From Cloacibacterium caeni_C (GTDB taxonomy: Bacteria; Bacteroidota; Bacteroidia; Flavobacteriales; Weeksellaceae): 19,779 nucleotides of DNA. The notes beneath the pieces were generated by a model. It ran no database searches. It was not told where the DNA came from and saw only the letters and a program-made list of their open reading frames with translations. Where the stretch lies: positions 1-19,779 of the forward strand of contig DITA01000054.1 of assembly GCA_002422665.1 (NCBI GenBank). Reading direction: 5' to 3'. The position numbers and the translations under genes were made by a program. Shown piece after piece: positions 6,948-14,448 of the stretch; position 1 is the stretch's first letter; each line of letters begins with the position of its first letter.

Positions 6948-7402
6948 ACATTAAATTGTTTTAAATGATGATGAAGATGTTTATATTCTAAAAATCCCCA
7001 GTCAAATTTCGTCATTTTCCCGAATAATTGGTGAGTTTTGGGCAAATTATTTTGTGAAACATTCCAAACATATTCATCTAAAGTTGCCAATAAATATTTT
7101 TTACTTTCTAAAAAATCACAGGTTTCGTTTACTATCACTTCTTTGAAAGTAGGCATATTATGTGGAATTCCGTTATTGAAAATTCTGAGTTCGTACTTGG
7201 TCACTACACCAATAAGCTTAATCAAAAAGTGAGGATTTCTCAGTTGTAAATTTTTATTGGGAACTTCTAGAATTTTAGCACAATGCACCATCATTTGTGA
7301 GACATTCATACTTCCCCATTTTCTAGGAGAATTCTCATGTAGAAGATGTATTCTATTGATGATTTCGTTTACGTCTGAAAGATTGTGTAAAGATTTTCTC
7401 AC
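6944..7402 (-). CDS. DUF1569 (DinB-clan) protein
   Basis: A 152-residue protein of DUF1569, a member of the DinB/YfiT-like four-helix clan. Features that support this are MNVSQMMVHCAKILEVP (32-48) with His40, and the C-terminal YKHLHHHLKQF, where His142 to Gln149 spell HxxHHxxQ, the DinB-type metal-binding end. DinB-clan enzymes include bacillithiol, mycothiol and glutathione S-transferases; whether this one is catalytic is unknown. The start is GTG at 7402, in front of which lies the terminator of the pseudouridine synthase gene, so this is the first gene of the operon. Its stop overlaps the ytxJ start by four bases. I see only a weak promoter-like sequence upstream. Confidence 0.82.
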   Translation of the reverse strand: MRKSLHNLSDVNEIINRIHLLHENSPRKWGSMNVSQMMVHCAKILEVPNKNLQLRNPHFLIKLIGVVTKYELRIFNNGIPHNMPTFKEVIVNETCDFLESKKYLLATLDEYVWNVSQNNLPKTHQLFGKMTKFDWGFLEYKHLHHHLKQFNV

Positions 7403-7420
7403 TTTTTTTAACGCAAAACA

Positions 7421-7447
7421 ATAAAAAAGAGCGTTATAAAACGCTCT
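7421..7447 (-). terminator. Terminator of pseudouridine synthase gene
   Basis: Read on the minus strand, an 8-bp perfect stem (AGAGCGTT with AACGCTCT, 7447-7440 and 7435-7428) with a 4-base loop is followed by TTTTTTAT. It lies 18 bases beyond the stop codon at 7465. Confidence 0.87.
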
Positions 7448-7464
7448 ACAATTTCTTTAATTTC

Positions 7465-8457
7465 TTACAACATTTTCAGGTTGTTGACTTCTAAATCTGT
7501 AAGAATTCGCCAGTAGCCTCGTTTTACATTTTTCTTGGTAAGTCCCGCAAACATTACTCTGTCTAGCGCTTCTACTTCGTAGCCCATTTTCTGGAAAATT
7601 CTACGAACTACTCTATTCCAACCAATGTGGATTTCTATTCCCACCTCATTTTTAGGTTTTCCATCGATGTAAGAAATCGCATCTACTTCTGCTACACCTT
7701 CTTCTAATCTAATTCCGTCTGCAATAGCTTGCATATCCTCTCTAGAGATTTTTCTATCAAGCGTTACGTGATAGATTTTTTTCATGTTAAATGATGGATG
7801 CGTCAATTTTTTAGTCATGTGTCCATCATTCGTCAATAGAATAACTCCAGTAGTACTTCTGTCTAATCTACCAACAGGAAATAAACGATATGGCGAAGCA
7901 TTTGCCACTAAATCCATTACGGTTTTGCGCATTTTTTCGTCCTTAGTTGTAGAAATATAACCTTTTGGTTTATTTAGCAAAACATACACTGGTTTTTCTG
8001 GTGTAATTCCTTGTCCGTCAAAAACTACTCTATCTGTTTTCTGTACTTGGTAACCTAATTCTGAAATTACTTTACCATTAACTTCTACCAAACCTTGAGT
8101 AATTAATTCATCCGCTTCTCTTCTGCTACAAATTCCAGAATTGGCAATATATTTATTTAAACGAATGGTTTCTTTGTTCTCAGATTTCGCTAGTTTTTCT
8201 AGACGTCTTTTTTGAACGAAAGATTTTGCTTTGTCTTCGTCTTTTTCGAATTTTTTGAAAGGCTTTTTGCTTAATTTCAAATCACCTTTTACATATTTCT
8301 CTCTAGAATCAAAAGTTTTCTCGCCACCTCTTTTTGGAGTGTCTGTTCCTCTGGTTCTCTTTGGTTTGTCAAATGAAGGTTTTGAGCTTTTAGGTGAGGA
8401 AGGTCTCCTCTCAGAATTTCTATTGTTACTTTTCCCTGAATTTCTTTCTCTGCTCAT
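7465..8457 (-). CDS. RsuA/RluB-type pseudouridine synthase with basic N-terminal extension
   Basis: A 330-residue enzyme that isomerises a uridine in rRNA. The S4 RNA-binding domain is at about residues 99-145 (IRLNKYIANSGICSRREADE). The catalytic domain follows, with VLLNKPKGYIST and the catalytic Asp199 in GRLDRSTTGVILLTNDG. Residues 1-90 are Lys/Arg/Ser-rich and low in hydrophobics, so probably disordered and RNA-binding; such extensions are common in Bacteroidota members. ATG 8457 is chosen over an in-frame upstream ATG at 8484 because the -7 box at 8481-8474 would place the transcript start downstream of 8484. RluB (23S) or RsuA (16S) specificity cannot be told from sequence by eye. It has its own promoter and terminator. 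Confidence 0.9.
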   Translation of the reverse strand: MSRERNSGKSNNRNSERRPSSPKSSKPSFDKPKRTRGTDTPKRGGEKTFDSREKYVKGDLKLSKKPFKKFEKDEDKAKSFVQKRRLEKLAKSENKETIRLNKYIANSGICSRREADELITQGLVEVNGKVISELGYQVQKTDRVVFDGQGITPEKPVYVLLNKPKGYISTTKDEKMRKTVMDLVANASPYRLFPVGRLDRSTTGVILLTNDGHMTKKLTHPSFNMKKIYHVTLDRKISREDMQAIADGIRLEEGVAEVDAISYIDGKPKNEVGIEIHIGWNRVVRRIFQKMGYEVEALDRVMFAGLTKKNVKRGYWRILTDLEVNNLKML

Positions 8458-8473
8458 AAATAATAAATTTTTG

Positions 8474-8489
8474 CAAAGGTACAAAAATA
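8474..8489 (-). promoter_or_regulatory. -7 element(s) of the pseudouridine synthase gene
   Basis: On the minus strand TACCTTTG (8481-8474) is a perfect TAnnTTTG and is followed by CA, the commonest form in Bacteroidota. A second perfect match, TATTTTTG (8489-8482), abuts it upstream. No good -33 TTTG was found at 17-23 bases. The implied leader to ATG 8457 is about 10 bases. Confidence 0.6.
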
Positions 8490-8559
8490 AGTTTTAACAT
8501 TTTTGTCATAAATCATTATGATTTTTCACCAAAAAAAGGAATTTAATCAAACTAATACT

Positions 8560-8567
8560 TAATTTTG
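8560..8567 (+). promoter_or_regulatory. -7 element of aldose 1-epimerase gene
   Basis: TAATTTTG is a perfect TAnnTTTG 17 bases before the ATG at 8585. A -33 box is not clear. With the elements at 8474-8489 it makes a divergent promoter region of 127 bases. Confidence 0.5.
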
Positions 8568-8584
8568 AAATCTTAAAAATATCT

Positions 8585-9595
8585 ATGCATTCTAAAAATA
8601 ATGTAATTATTACACCAGTCAAAAATAATATATCACTATACAAAATTACCAATAAAAATGGTGTAGAAGCAAACATCACTAATTATGGTGCAACACTACT
8701 TTCGCTCTACGTTCCTACAAAAAATGGTAAAATAGACGTCGTTTTAGGGTTTCATTCGATTGATGAATATATTAAAGCTTTCGAAATAGGTGCTTCTCCA
8801 TATTTTAATTCAGTGGTCGGAAGATTTGCAGGAAGAATTAAAAAAGCTCAATTTCAACTGAACGGAAAAACCATTCAACTAGACCAAAATCACGGGAAAC
8901 ACCATTTACACGGCGGAAAATACCAATTAAGTAACGTCGCTTGGAATTTTGAAAACTACAACGAAGAAACCAATACACTTACCTTCTTTTATGTAAGTAA
9001 AGCCAACGAATTTTATCCTGGAGATGTTACCATAGAAGTAGCTTATACTTTAACAGACGAAAATGAATTAAATATCAAATATAAAGCAAGTACTACAGAA
9101 GATACGCTTCTAAACCTTACCAATCACGCTTATTTTAACCTTGATGGAATTTCTGGAAATACTCTTGACCAAAAATTACAAATCAATGCTGAAAAATTCT
9201 TAGAATTAGATGCAGAAAATATTCCTACAGGAAATTTTATTCCTATGGAAAACCACGCTTTTGATTTCAGAAGTTCTAAAAATGTAGTGGCTGGAATAGA
9301 CCATTGTTTTGTTTTAAAGAACAATAAAGAACCTGCAGCTATTTTAGAAAGTGTGAAAAATGGTTTAACCATGAAGGTTTACACAGACCAACCTGCGGTA
9401 CAGATTTACGTAGGCGGAAAAACTTCTGATGAACTTCAAAATAAAGAATCGGTAGAATATCACACAGAAAGCGGAATTTGTTTTGAAACTCAAGTTTTTC
9501 CAGATGCTCCTAATCACGAAGATTTCCCGAATGCTATTTTAAGAAAAGGCGAAACGTATCAACAGAACACTACTTTCCAATTTATAATTTCTTAA
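8585..9595 (+). CDS. galM: Aldose 1-epimerase (mutarotase)
   Basis: A 336-residue enzyme that interconverts the alpha and beta anomers of aldoses such as galactose and glucose. Key residues are visible: Arg80 in VVGRFAGRI, His109 in KHHLHGG, catalytic acid His181 in NLTNHAYFNL, Asp240 in GIDHCF, and catalytic base Glu301 in GICFETQVFPDAPNH. Length and motif order are those of GalM. I see no signal peptide, so it is probably cytoplasmic, although some Bacteroidota homologues are exported. No sugar-utilisation genes are adjacent, so it appears to be a stand-alone gene. It ends convergent with the UbiA gene across 32 bases that contain no convincing terminator. Confidence 0.93.
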   Translation: MHSKNNVIITPVKNNISLYKITNKNGVEANITNYGATLLSLYVPTKNGKIDVVLGFHSIDEYIKAFEIGASPYFNSVVGRFAGRIKKAQFQLNGKTIQLDQNHGKHHLHGGKYQLSNVAWNFENYNEETNTLTFFYVSKANEFYPGDVTIEVAYTLTDENELNIKYKASTTEDTLLNLTNHAYFNLDGISGNTLDQKLQINAEKFLELDAENIPTGNFIPMENHAFDFRSSKNVVAGIDHCFVLKNNKEPAAILESVKNGLTMKVYTDQPAVQIYVGGKTSDELQNKESVEYHTESGICFETQVFPDAPNHEDFPNAILRKGETYQQNTTFQFIIS

Positions 9596-9627
9596 ATAAA
9601 TTGGGAAAATTAAGAATTTAATAAAGA

Positions 9628-10521
9628 TTAAAACCTTTCAAAAATGCCATTGATCAACATGAAAATTACGCCAATAAAAACCCAAATTCTAAAGAAATTA
9701 ATCACCCAAAATAATTTAGATTTTTGATACGTTAGAATAGGAAAACTCATTATAACAAAGAAAATGATGCTTAATGAGAAATAGCCCAACATATAATTGG
9801 TTTTTGGAATTAAGAAAAGCAACAAAATAGACACCAAAACATTTGCAAAAATCACAAATCCGATGACAATATAACTCACTTTTTTTCCGAAAAAATTGGC
9901 AATTGTATTATAGCCAAAAACTCTATCTACATTTCTAGTCAATACATCTTTAATCAAATCAATGGTCAACATAATTAAAAATAAAAATGCTGCCATTAAA
10001 AATAATTTATAAGAGAAATGCTTGTAATACACCAATAATCCAAAAAAAGGATACAATGTTAAACTCACAAAAGTAAGATTATTAATAATGAGCATTTTGC
10101 TCAGTTTATGACTGTAAAACCAAATGATAAACTGATAAATCAAGAAAAATATAAAAATTCTCCAAGAAAGAACCGCAGAAATCCCCAATGAAAAAACATT
10201 GAGAATAACATAACTGTACAGAAAATATTTTTCCTTTAAAAAACTTTGTAATCTGCTTCTAAATGGCTTTTCCACTTCATCTTTTTCTTTGTCATAAAAG
10301 CGGTTGATAATTCCGCCTGCTGCAATACTCAGCATCGCACAGAGAATAATTCCGTGAACTTTATAATCGAAAACAAATTTTCTGAGACTTTCTTCTTGGT
10401 TAAAAAGAAAAAAAGTAGAAACATATAGCGTAAATGTGAACAATGCCAATACAAAAATCCTTGCTCCTAAAAGCAAACTCATCAATTGAGATAAACGATG
10501 AAGAATGGGATTGTTACTCAT
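9628..10521 (-). CDS. UbiA-family prenyltransferase, integral membrane
   Basis: A 297-residue, very hydrophobic protein with about eight or nine membrane segments. Two aspartate-rich motifs of the UbiA superfamily are present: N73RFYDKEKD81 (form NxxxDxxxD) and D188LIKDVLTRNVD199, which bind the magnesium-diphosphate of the prenyl donor. The acceptor cannot be deduced; flavobacterial homologues are often labelled geranylgeranylglycerol-phosphate geranylgeranyltransferase, and a quinone or lipid acceptor is also possible. It lies 70 bases downstream of mevalonate kinase, consistent with isoprenoid metabolism. A run of heptad repeats sits immediately before its ATG. Confidence 0.85.
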   Translation of the reverse strand: MSNNPILHRLSQLMSLLLGARIFVLALFTFTLYVSTFFLFNQEESLRKFVFDYKVHGIILCAMLSIAAGGIINRFYDKEKDEVEKPFRSRLQSFLKEKYFLYSYVILNVFSLGISAVLSWRIFIFFLIYQFIIWFYSHKLSKMLIINNLTFVSLTLYPFFGLLVYYKHFSYKLFLMAAFLFLIMLTIDLIKDVLTRNVDRVFGYNTIANFFGKKVSYIVIGFVIFANVLVSILLLFLIPKTNYMLGYFSLSIIFFVIMSFPILTYQKSKLFWVINFFRIWVFIGVIFMLINGIFERF

Positions 10522-10522
10522 T

Positions 10523-10550
10523 AGATTTAAGATTTTAGATGTCAGATTTC
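10523..10550. repeat. Four tandem heptads of form AGATNNN
   Basis: Four consecutive 7-base units, each AGAT plus three variable bases (TTA, TTT, GTC, TTC), occupy 10523-10550, with a degenerate AGAGAAA continuing. On the minus strand they form the 5' leader directly before the UbiA ATG at 10521. A related, partly inverted block (ATCTTAAAATCTATAAATC) lies just inside the end of the mevalonate kinase gene near 10588-10607. Function unknown. Confidence 0.55.
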
Positions 10551-10591
10551 AGAGAAAAAATTTGAAAATTTCAGACTTCTTTACAAAAATC

Positions 10592-11518
10592 TTAAAATCT
10601 ATAAATCACTTCTTTGTTGAAGCCTTCTAGCATTTTATCAGCTTTTTCGTAGTCTTTGGCAAAACCAAGAATATAACCGCCGCCTCCACTTCCGCAGAGT
10701 TTTAAGTAATAAGCATTGGTATCAAGACCTTTTTTCCAAGCATTGTAAAGATTGGTAGGAATCATCGGTTTGAAATGAACATAAGCCCATTTAGAAAGGT
10801 CTTTCAAGTGTCTGAAAAATGGCGTCATTTCTTTGTTCAAGAAAGTATCTATACAAGCATTATTGTACTTAATGAATTCTTCTTTCAAAGTTTTTCTGAA
10901 ACCTTCATTTTTCAATTTTTCGAAGAAAATTTGAACCATCGGTCCAGTTTCTCCTACAGAACCAGAATCTATTAAGAAAATTGCACCTTTTCCAGCTTCT
11001 TCTTTTGGAATAGAAACTTTGTCTACGCTTTCTTTGTTTTCAATGAGAATCGGAAGGTTCATGTAGCAAATCAATGGGTCAATTCCCGAAGATTTTCCAT
11101 GAAAATAAGACTCTAATTCTCCGAAAACTTTTTTCAAATCTTTTAATTGATTTTTAGAAATCTCTTCCGGATTATATTTAATGAAAGAATATTTTTCGAA
11201 AATAGCTGCTACCAAAGCTCCAGAACTTCCTACTCCATAACCTTGTGGAATATTAGAATCAAAAAATAATCCTTTTTCGATATCTTTTTTGAAGGCTTCC
11301 ACATTAATTTTAAAAGCTTCTGGAAGATTTAATTCAGATAAATATTGAGCGTATTTAGATAGAGATTCGTTTGATTTTTTCTCGAAATCAGATTGATTTT
11401 CAGAAAATTTAAGCGTGCCTTTGTAGAAACTGTACGGCAATGTTAATCCTTGAGAATCTTCTATGATTCCGTACTCTCCGAAAAGCAATATTTTAGCGTA
11501 AAATAACGGGTTCGTCAT
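10592..11518 (-). CDS. GHMP-family kinase, probable mevalonate kinase
   Basis: A 308-residue GHMP kinase. Motif 1 is FYAKILLFGEYGIIED (6-21, Lys9 in the mevalonate-kinase position), motif 2 is PQGYGVGSSGALVAAIF (91-107; phosphate-binding loop), the catalytic Asp is probably Asp147 in KSSGIDPLI, and motif 3 is KLCGSGGGGYILGF (274-287). This order and the length suit mevalonate kinase, which phosphorylates mevalonate in the cytosolic isoprenoid pathway used by Flavobacteriia. The adjoining UbiA prenyltransferase gene supports that role. Phosphomevalonate kinase and the decarboxylase are not in the window. A -7 box at 11550-11543 suggests it begins the transcription unit. Confidence 0.83.
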   Translation of the reverse strand: MTNPLFYAKILLFGEYGIIEDSQGLTLPYSFYKGTLKFSENQSDFEKKSNESLSKYAQYLSELNLPEAFKINVEAFKKDIEKGLFFDSNIPQGYGVGSSGALVAAIFEKYSFIKYNPEEISKNQLKDLKKVFGELESYFHGKSSGIDPLICYMNLPILIENKESVDKVSIPKEEAGKGAIFLIDSGSVGETGPMVQIFFEKLKNEGFRKTLKEEFIKYNNACIDTFLNKEMTPFFRHLKDLSKWAYVHFKPMIPTNLYNAWKKGLDTNAYYLKLCGSGGGGYILGFAKDYEKADKMLEGFNKEVIYRF

Positions 11519-11542
11519 TAATCTATTCTATGTTTGGTAATG

Positions 11543-11550
11543 CAAAGATA
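11543..11550 (-). promoter_or_regulatory. -7 element (TATCTTTG) of mevalonate kinase gene
   Basis: A perfect TAnnTTTG followed by CA lies 24 bases upstream of the ATG at 11518. No distinct -33 TTTG was found. It falls in the 67-base gap after the alpha/beta hydrolase gene. Confidence 0.55.
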
Positions 11551-11585
11551 ATAAAAATTCTTTTTCTATGTAAAGATACTGATTA

Positions 11586-12239
11586 TCAATAAAATCTATA
11601 ACAAATTTCTATGATAATTGTATCTATTTCTTTTGATTGATTCAATGTCATAAAATGAGTTCCACCTTTAATTAGATAATCATATTTTACAAAAACATGT
11701 GGTAAAATTAAATCACTATCTCCTTGAATATGAATAATATTTTTGGAATAATCTTCATTTTTCCAGTTCATAATTTGGTGTAAAGCCCATTTCAAGAATC
11801 TCTCATCAGTATTTCTTACAATATCTTCTAGCAAAGACTTTTCAGCATTAGTTTTAGCTCCAAAAACAAAATAAGTTAAAGAATTCACTCTTTTCAAAAT
11901 TGAATTTGGAAGTATTTTAAGAATATTTAATTTGCCTATCAATTTATAGTAGAATGGAATTTCGGATTTGGTTTTAGCAGAAGATAAAAGAAAGATTTTC
12001 TTGAATTTTTTAATTTTTGAAATTTCAACAGATAGAATTCCTCCAAAAGAAAGACCGATTAGAATAGCATTCTCATCTTTTATACTCTCAGAAATTCTTA
12101 GAGTGTAGTTTTGCAAAGTTTCATTTTCTAGTGGCAAAATCCAGTCAACATGAACGACTTCAAAACCTTCAAAAGAAAAATTCTGAAACATTCTTTTGTC
12201 AGCTCCAAGTCCAATGATGATGTAGATGGTTGGTTTCAA
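11586..12239 (-). CDS. Alpha/beta-hydrolase
   Basis: A 217-residue alpha/beta-hydrolase-fold protein. The nucleophile elbow is GLSFGG (Ser in the GxSxG core), the likely acid is in GDSDLILP, and the catalytic His is in GGTHFM near the C-terminus, so the triad is complete. GLGADKRMF near the N-terminus holds the oxyanion-hole region. Substrate unknown; no signal peptide. The start is TTG at 12239: an upstream in-frame TGA (about 12251) excludes longer forms, and the next Met would remove the first strand. It follows rsgA by 97 bases that contain two palindromic repeats. Small size and sequence are consistent with a variable accessory gene, but I see no direct sign of transfer. Confidence 0.8.
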   Translation of the reverse strand: MKPTIYIIIGLGADKRMFQNFSFEGFEVVHVDWILPLENETLQNYTLRISESIKDENAILIGLSFGGILSVEISKIKKFKKIFLLSSAKTKSEIPFYYKLIGKLNILKILPNSILKRVNSLTYFVFGAKTNAEKSLLEDIVRNTDERFLKWALHQIMNWKNEDYSKNIIHIQGDSDLILPHVFVKYDYLIKGGTHFMTLNQSKEIDTIIIEICYRFY

Positions 12240-12258
12240 AATATTAATTCAAGACATT

Positions 12259-12275
12259 GCGTTCCTACGGAACGC
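12259..12275. repeat. Palindromic hairpin repeat, copy 1 (GCGTTCC-TAC-GGAACGC)
   Basis: A perfect 7-bp inverted repeat with a 3-base loop. The wider context (ACATT before, CTAA after) is shared with copy 2, 50 bases downstream. No T-tract follows on either strand, so this is not a standard terminator. It resembles short REP-type palindromes. Confidence 0.75.
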
Positions 12276-12308
12276 TAAAAATTTGGAATAAACTTTTTAC
12301 ACACATTT

Positions 12309-12323
12309 CGTTCCTATGGAACG
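12309..12323. repeat. Palindromic hairpin repeat, copy 2 (CGTTCC-TAT-GGAACG)
   Basis: A perfect 6-bp inverted repeat with a 3-base loop, nearly identical to copy 1 including the preceding ACATT and the following GTAA/CTAA. Both copies lie between rsgA and the hydrolase gene. Confidence 0.75.
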
Positions 12324-12336
12324 GTAACATCAAATT

Positions 12337-13263
12337 TTACATTTGATTTTGTTCCTCCGCTTCTTCCATCAATTTAAGATAAGTGATATATCTGCTTTCC
12401 AAGATTCCGCCAGTTTCTAACGCATCTAAAACAGCACATTTTGGTTCGTTGATATGTTTACAATTATGGAATTTACACTCTCTTCCTTTCTCAAAAATTT
12501 CTGGGAAATAATGTTGAATTTCTTCTTTTTCTACGTCTATCATTGCAAATTCTCGAACTCCAGGTGTATCTATTACAGCGCCACCAAAATGCCAAAAATG
12601 CATTTGAGCAAAAGTAGTGGTGTGCTTTCCTTTATTATGCGTTTCAGAAATTTCGTTGGTTTTCAAATTCAAATCAGGTTGAAGTGCATTTGCCAAGGTA
12701 GATTTTCCAGCACCAGAATGACCAAAAAACACACATGTTTTATCTTTTAAAATTTCTTGAAGTTTTTCTAAATTCAGTTTTTCAGCAGAAGAAACTTGCA
12801 ACGTTTGATAACCTAAATTTTCGTACATGGTTTGTAATTCTTCAACCAATTCTACTTCTTCGAAATTCAATAAATCAATTTTGTTAAAAAGAATGAGAAC
12901 GGGAATATTATACGCTTCGCAACACGCCAAAAATCGGTCTAAAAATCCTAAAGACGTTTCTGGAGATTGCAAGGTGAAAATAATACACGCCAAATCTAAA
13001 TTACTCGCAATAATGTGCGCTTCTTTAGATAAATTCACGGATTTCCTGATAAGATAATTTTTGCGAGGTTCTATTTTGGTAATCCACGCAATATCATCTT
13101 TCTCCAATTGAAATTCTACAAAATCACCCACAGCCAAAGGATTGGTGAGTCTGGTTTTGATCAGTTTAAATTTCCCACGAATTCTCGCTTCGAAAACTTG
13201 CCTAGTTTCCAAATCTAAAACTTGATACCAACTTCCTGTAGATTTTGTGATGAGTCCTTTCAA
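12337..13263 (-). CDS. rsgA: Ribosome small-subunit biogenesis GTPase RsgA
   Basis: A 308-residue circularly permuted GTPase that acts in late 30S maturation. The permuted motif order is visible: G4 NKID (127-130), then G1 GHSGAGKS (181-188), then G3 DTPG (232-235). An N-terminal OB-fold region spans about residues 1-70. The C-terminal zinc site is Cys263, Cys268, His270 and Cys276 (CKFHNCKHINEPKC). All key residues are present and length is normal. The start is TTG at 13263; there is no in-frame ATG upstream, and MKGLITKSTGSWYQV fits the family N-terminus. The terminator of the DAHP-synthase gene precedes it, so it probably has its own promoter, for which I see only a degenerate match. Confidence 0.94.
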   Translation of the reverse strand: MKGLITKSTGSWYQVLDLETRQVFEARIRGKFKLIKTRLTNPLAVGDFVEFQLEKDDIAWITKIEPRKNYLIRKSVNLSKEAHIIASNLDLACIIFTLQSPETSLGFLDRFLACCEAYNIPVLILFNKIDLLNFEEVELVEELQTMYENLGYQTLQVSSAEKLNLEKLQEILKDKTCVFFGHSGAGKSTLANALQPDLNLKTNEISETHNKGKHTTTFAQMHFWHFGGAVIDTPGVREFAMIDVEKEEIQHYFPEIFEKGRECKFHNCKHINEPKCAVLDALETGGILESRYITYLKLMEEAEEQNQM

Positions 13264-13304
13264 AACGAATTTCTTTTGTGCAATTTACGAAATCTTCTCA
13301 CAAT

Positions 13305-13331
13305 AAAAAAACACGCTTTTCAGCGTGTTTT
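13305..13331 (-). terminator. Terminator of DAHP synthase/chorismate mutase gene
   Basis: A 9-bp perfect stem (AAAACACGC with GCGTGTTTT, 13331-13323 and 13316-13308) and 6-base loop are followed on the minus strand by a T-tract and ATTG. It lies five bases after the stop codon at 13336. Confidence 0.9.
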
Positions 13332-13335
13332 CTTG

Positions 13336-14415
13336 TTATTTATCAATCATGATATTGTTTTGAACTTCAATGGATTCTTCGTGAATGGCTTTGAAAACTT
13401 TTTCTATAAAATCTTTGCCCATTCCAGATTCTTCGGCTCTTGCAGAGGCATATTCTGCAATCACTTTCCAACGGTCTGGCTGGAAAATAGCGATGTTATT
13501 CTCTTTCTTCAACGCTCCAATTTTTTCAGAAATTTTCATTCTGTTTGATAATAATTCTATTAATTGGAAGTCAATATCAGAAATTAAAGCTCTGTGTTTG
13601 CCCATTTCTTCATCAAATCCAGAAATATCTGAGTTTCTGATTTGTAGATTTCCTAACATTTCTGCCAAAACTTCTGGCGTAATTTGTTGAGCTGCATCAC
13701 TCCAAGCTGCATCTGGATTGCAGTGAGATTCTATCATCGCTCCTTCATAACCTACGTTAAATGCTTCCTGAGTAACATCTGAAAGTAAATCTCTTCTACC
13801 ACAAATGTGAGAAGGGTCTACAAACATTGGGATATTCGGAAATTGGTGTTTAAAATCTAATGCGATTTGCCAGTTGGGTAAATTTCTATATTTTGTTTTT
13901 TGATAAGATGAAAATCCTCTGTGAATAACGCCTAAGTTTTTCACATCTTGACCTAAAAGTCTTTCTAAAGCACCAATCCAAAGTGCTAAATCTGGATTTA
14001 CCGGATTTTTCACCAAAACAGGTTTATTGGTTCCCTTTAATGCCACAGCAATTTCTTGAACAGTAAATGGATTTACGGTAGAACGCGCCCCAATCCAAAG
14101 AATATCTACATCTGCTTCTAGAGCTGCATAAACGTGATGTGCATTGGCAACTTCAGTTGCTGTTTTGAAACCAAATTCGTCTTTTACTTTTTTAAGCCAA
14201 TTAAGACCGATAACTCCTACTCCTTCAAAACCATTTGGTTTGGTTCTTGGCTTCCAAATTCCTGCTCTAAAAACGGGAACTTCTGCACCACTTTCTTTCA
14301 ATCTTTGTGCAGTTTCCATCATCTGTGCTTCTGATTCTGCACTACAAGGTCCTGCTATAATTAATGGTTTCGAGAACTCATTAATCCAATCGTTTTGTAA
14401 ATCTTTTAAATTCAT
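13336..14415 (-). CDS. Bifunctional DAHP synthase (type I-beta) / chorismate mutase (type II)
   Basis: A 359-residue fusion. Residues 1-260 are a DAHP synthase, condensing phosphoenolpyruvate and erythrose 4-phosphate at the entry of the shikimate pathway: metal ligand Cys24 in AGPCSAES, FRAGIWKPRT (49-58), WIGARST, LVKNPVNP, VDPSHICGRRD (His203) and MIESHCNP (Glu229). Residues 268-355 are an AroQ-class chorismate mutase (HRALISDIDFQLIELLSNRM, IGALKKEN), which makes prephenate. In the characterised Porphyromonas gingivalis enzyme of the same order, the C-terminal mutase also mediates feedback inhibition by prephenate; the same is inferred here. It is monocistronic, with its own terminator and a -7 box plus hairpin upstream. 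Confidence 0.93.
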   Translation of the reverse strand: MNLKDLQNDWINEFSKPLIIAGPCSAESEAQMMETAQRLKESGAEVPVFRAGIWKPRTKPNGFEGVGVIGLNWLKKVKDEFGFKTATEVANAHHVYAALEADVDILWIGARSTVNPFTVQEIAVALKGTNKPVLVKNPVNPDLALWIGALERLLGQDVKNLGVIHRGFSSYQKTKYRNLPNWQIALDFKHQFPNIPMFVDPSHICGRRDLLSDVTQEAFNVGYEGAMIESHCNPDAAWSDAAQQITPEVLAEMLGNLQIRNSDISGFDEEMGKHRALISDIDFQLIELLSNRMKISEKIGALKKENNIAIFQPDRWKVIAEYASARAEESGMGKDFIEKVFKAIHEESIEVQNNIMIDK

Positions 14416-14448
14416 ACTTCGTGATTCTTACAACTTTTATAAAATACA

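Noticed and set aside
9590..9630. AT-rich inverted repeat (TTCTTAA / TTAAGAA) after galM as a terminator
   Set aside because: Seven A/T-rich pairs with a 14-base loop and no continuous T-tract; too weak to call.
12259..12323. Two palindromes read as a minimal CRISPR or as rsgA terminators
   Set aside because: Only two units, each internally palindromic with different loops and no cas genes, and no T-tract after either stem.
12454..13548. Several 70-110 codon plus-strand frames opposite rsgA and the DAHP synthase gene
   Set aside because: All are antisense shadows of clearly identified minus-strand genes; no family motifs and no promoter support.
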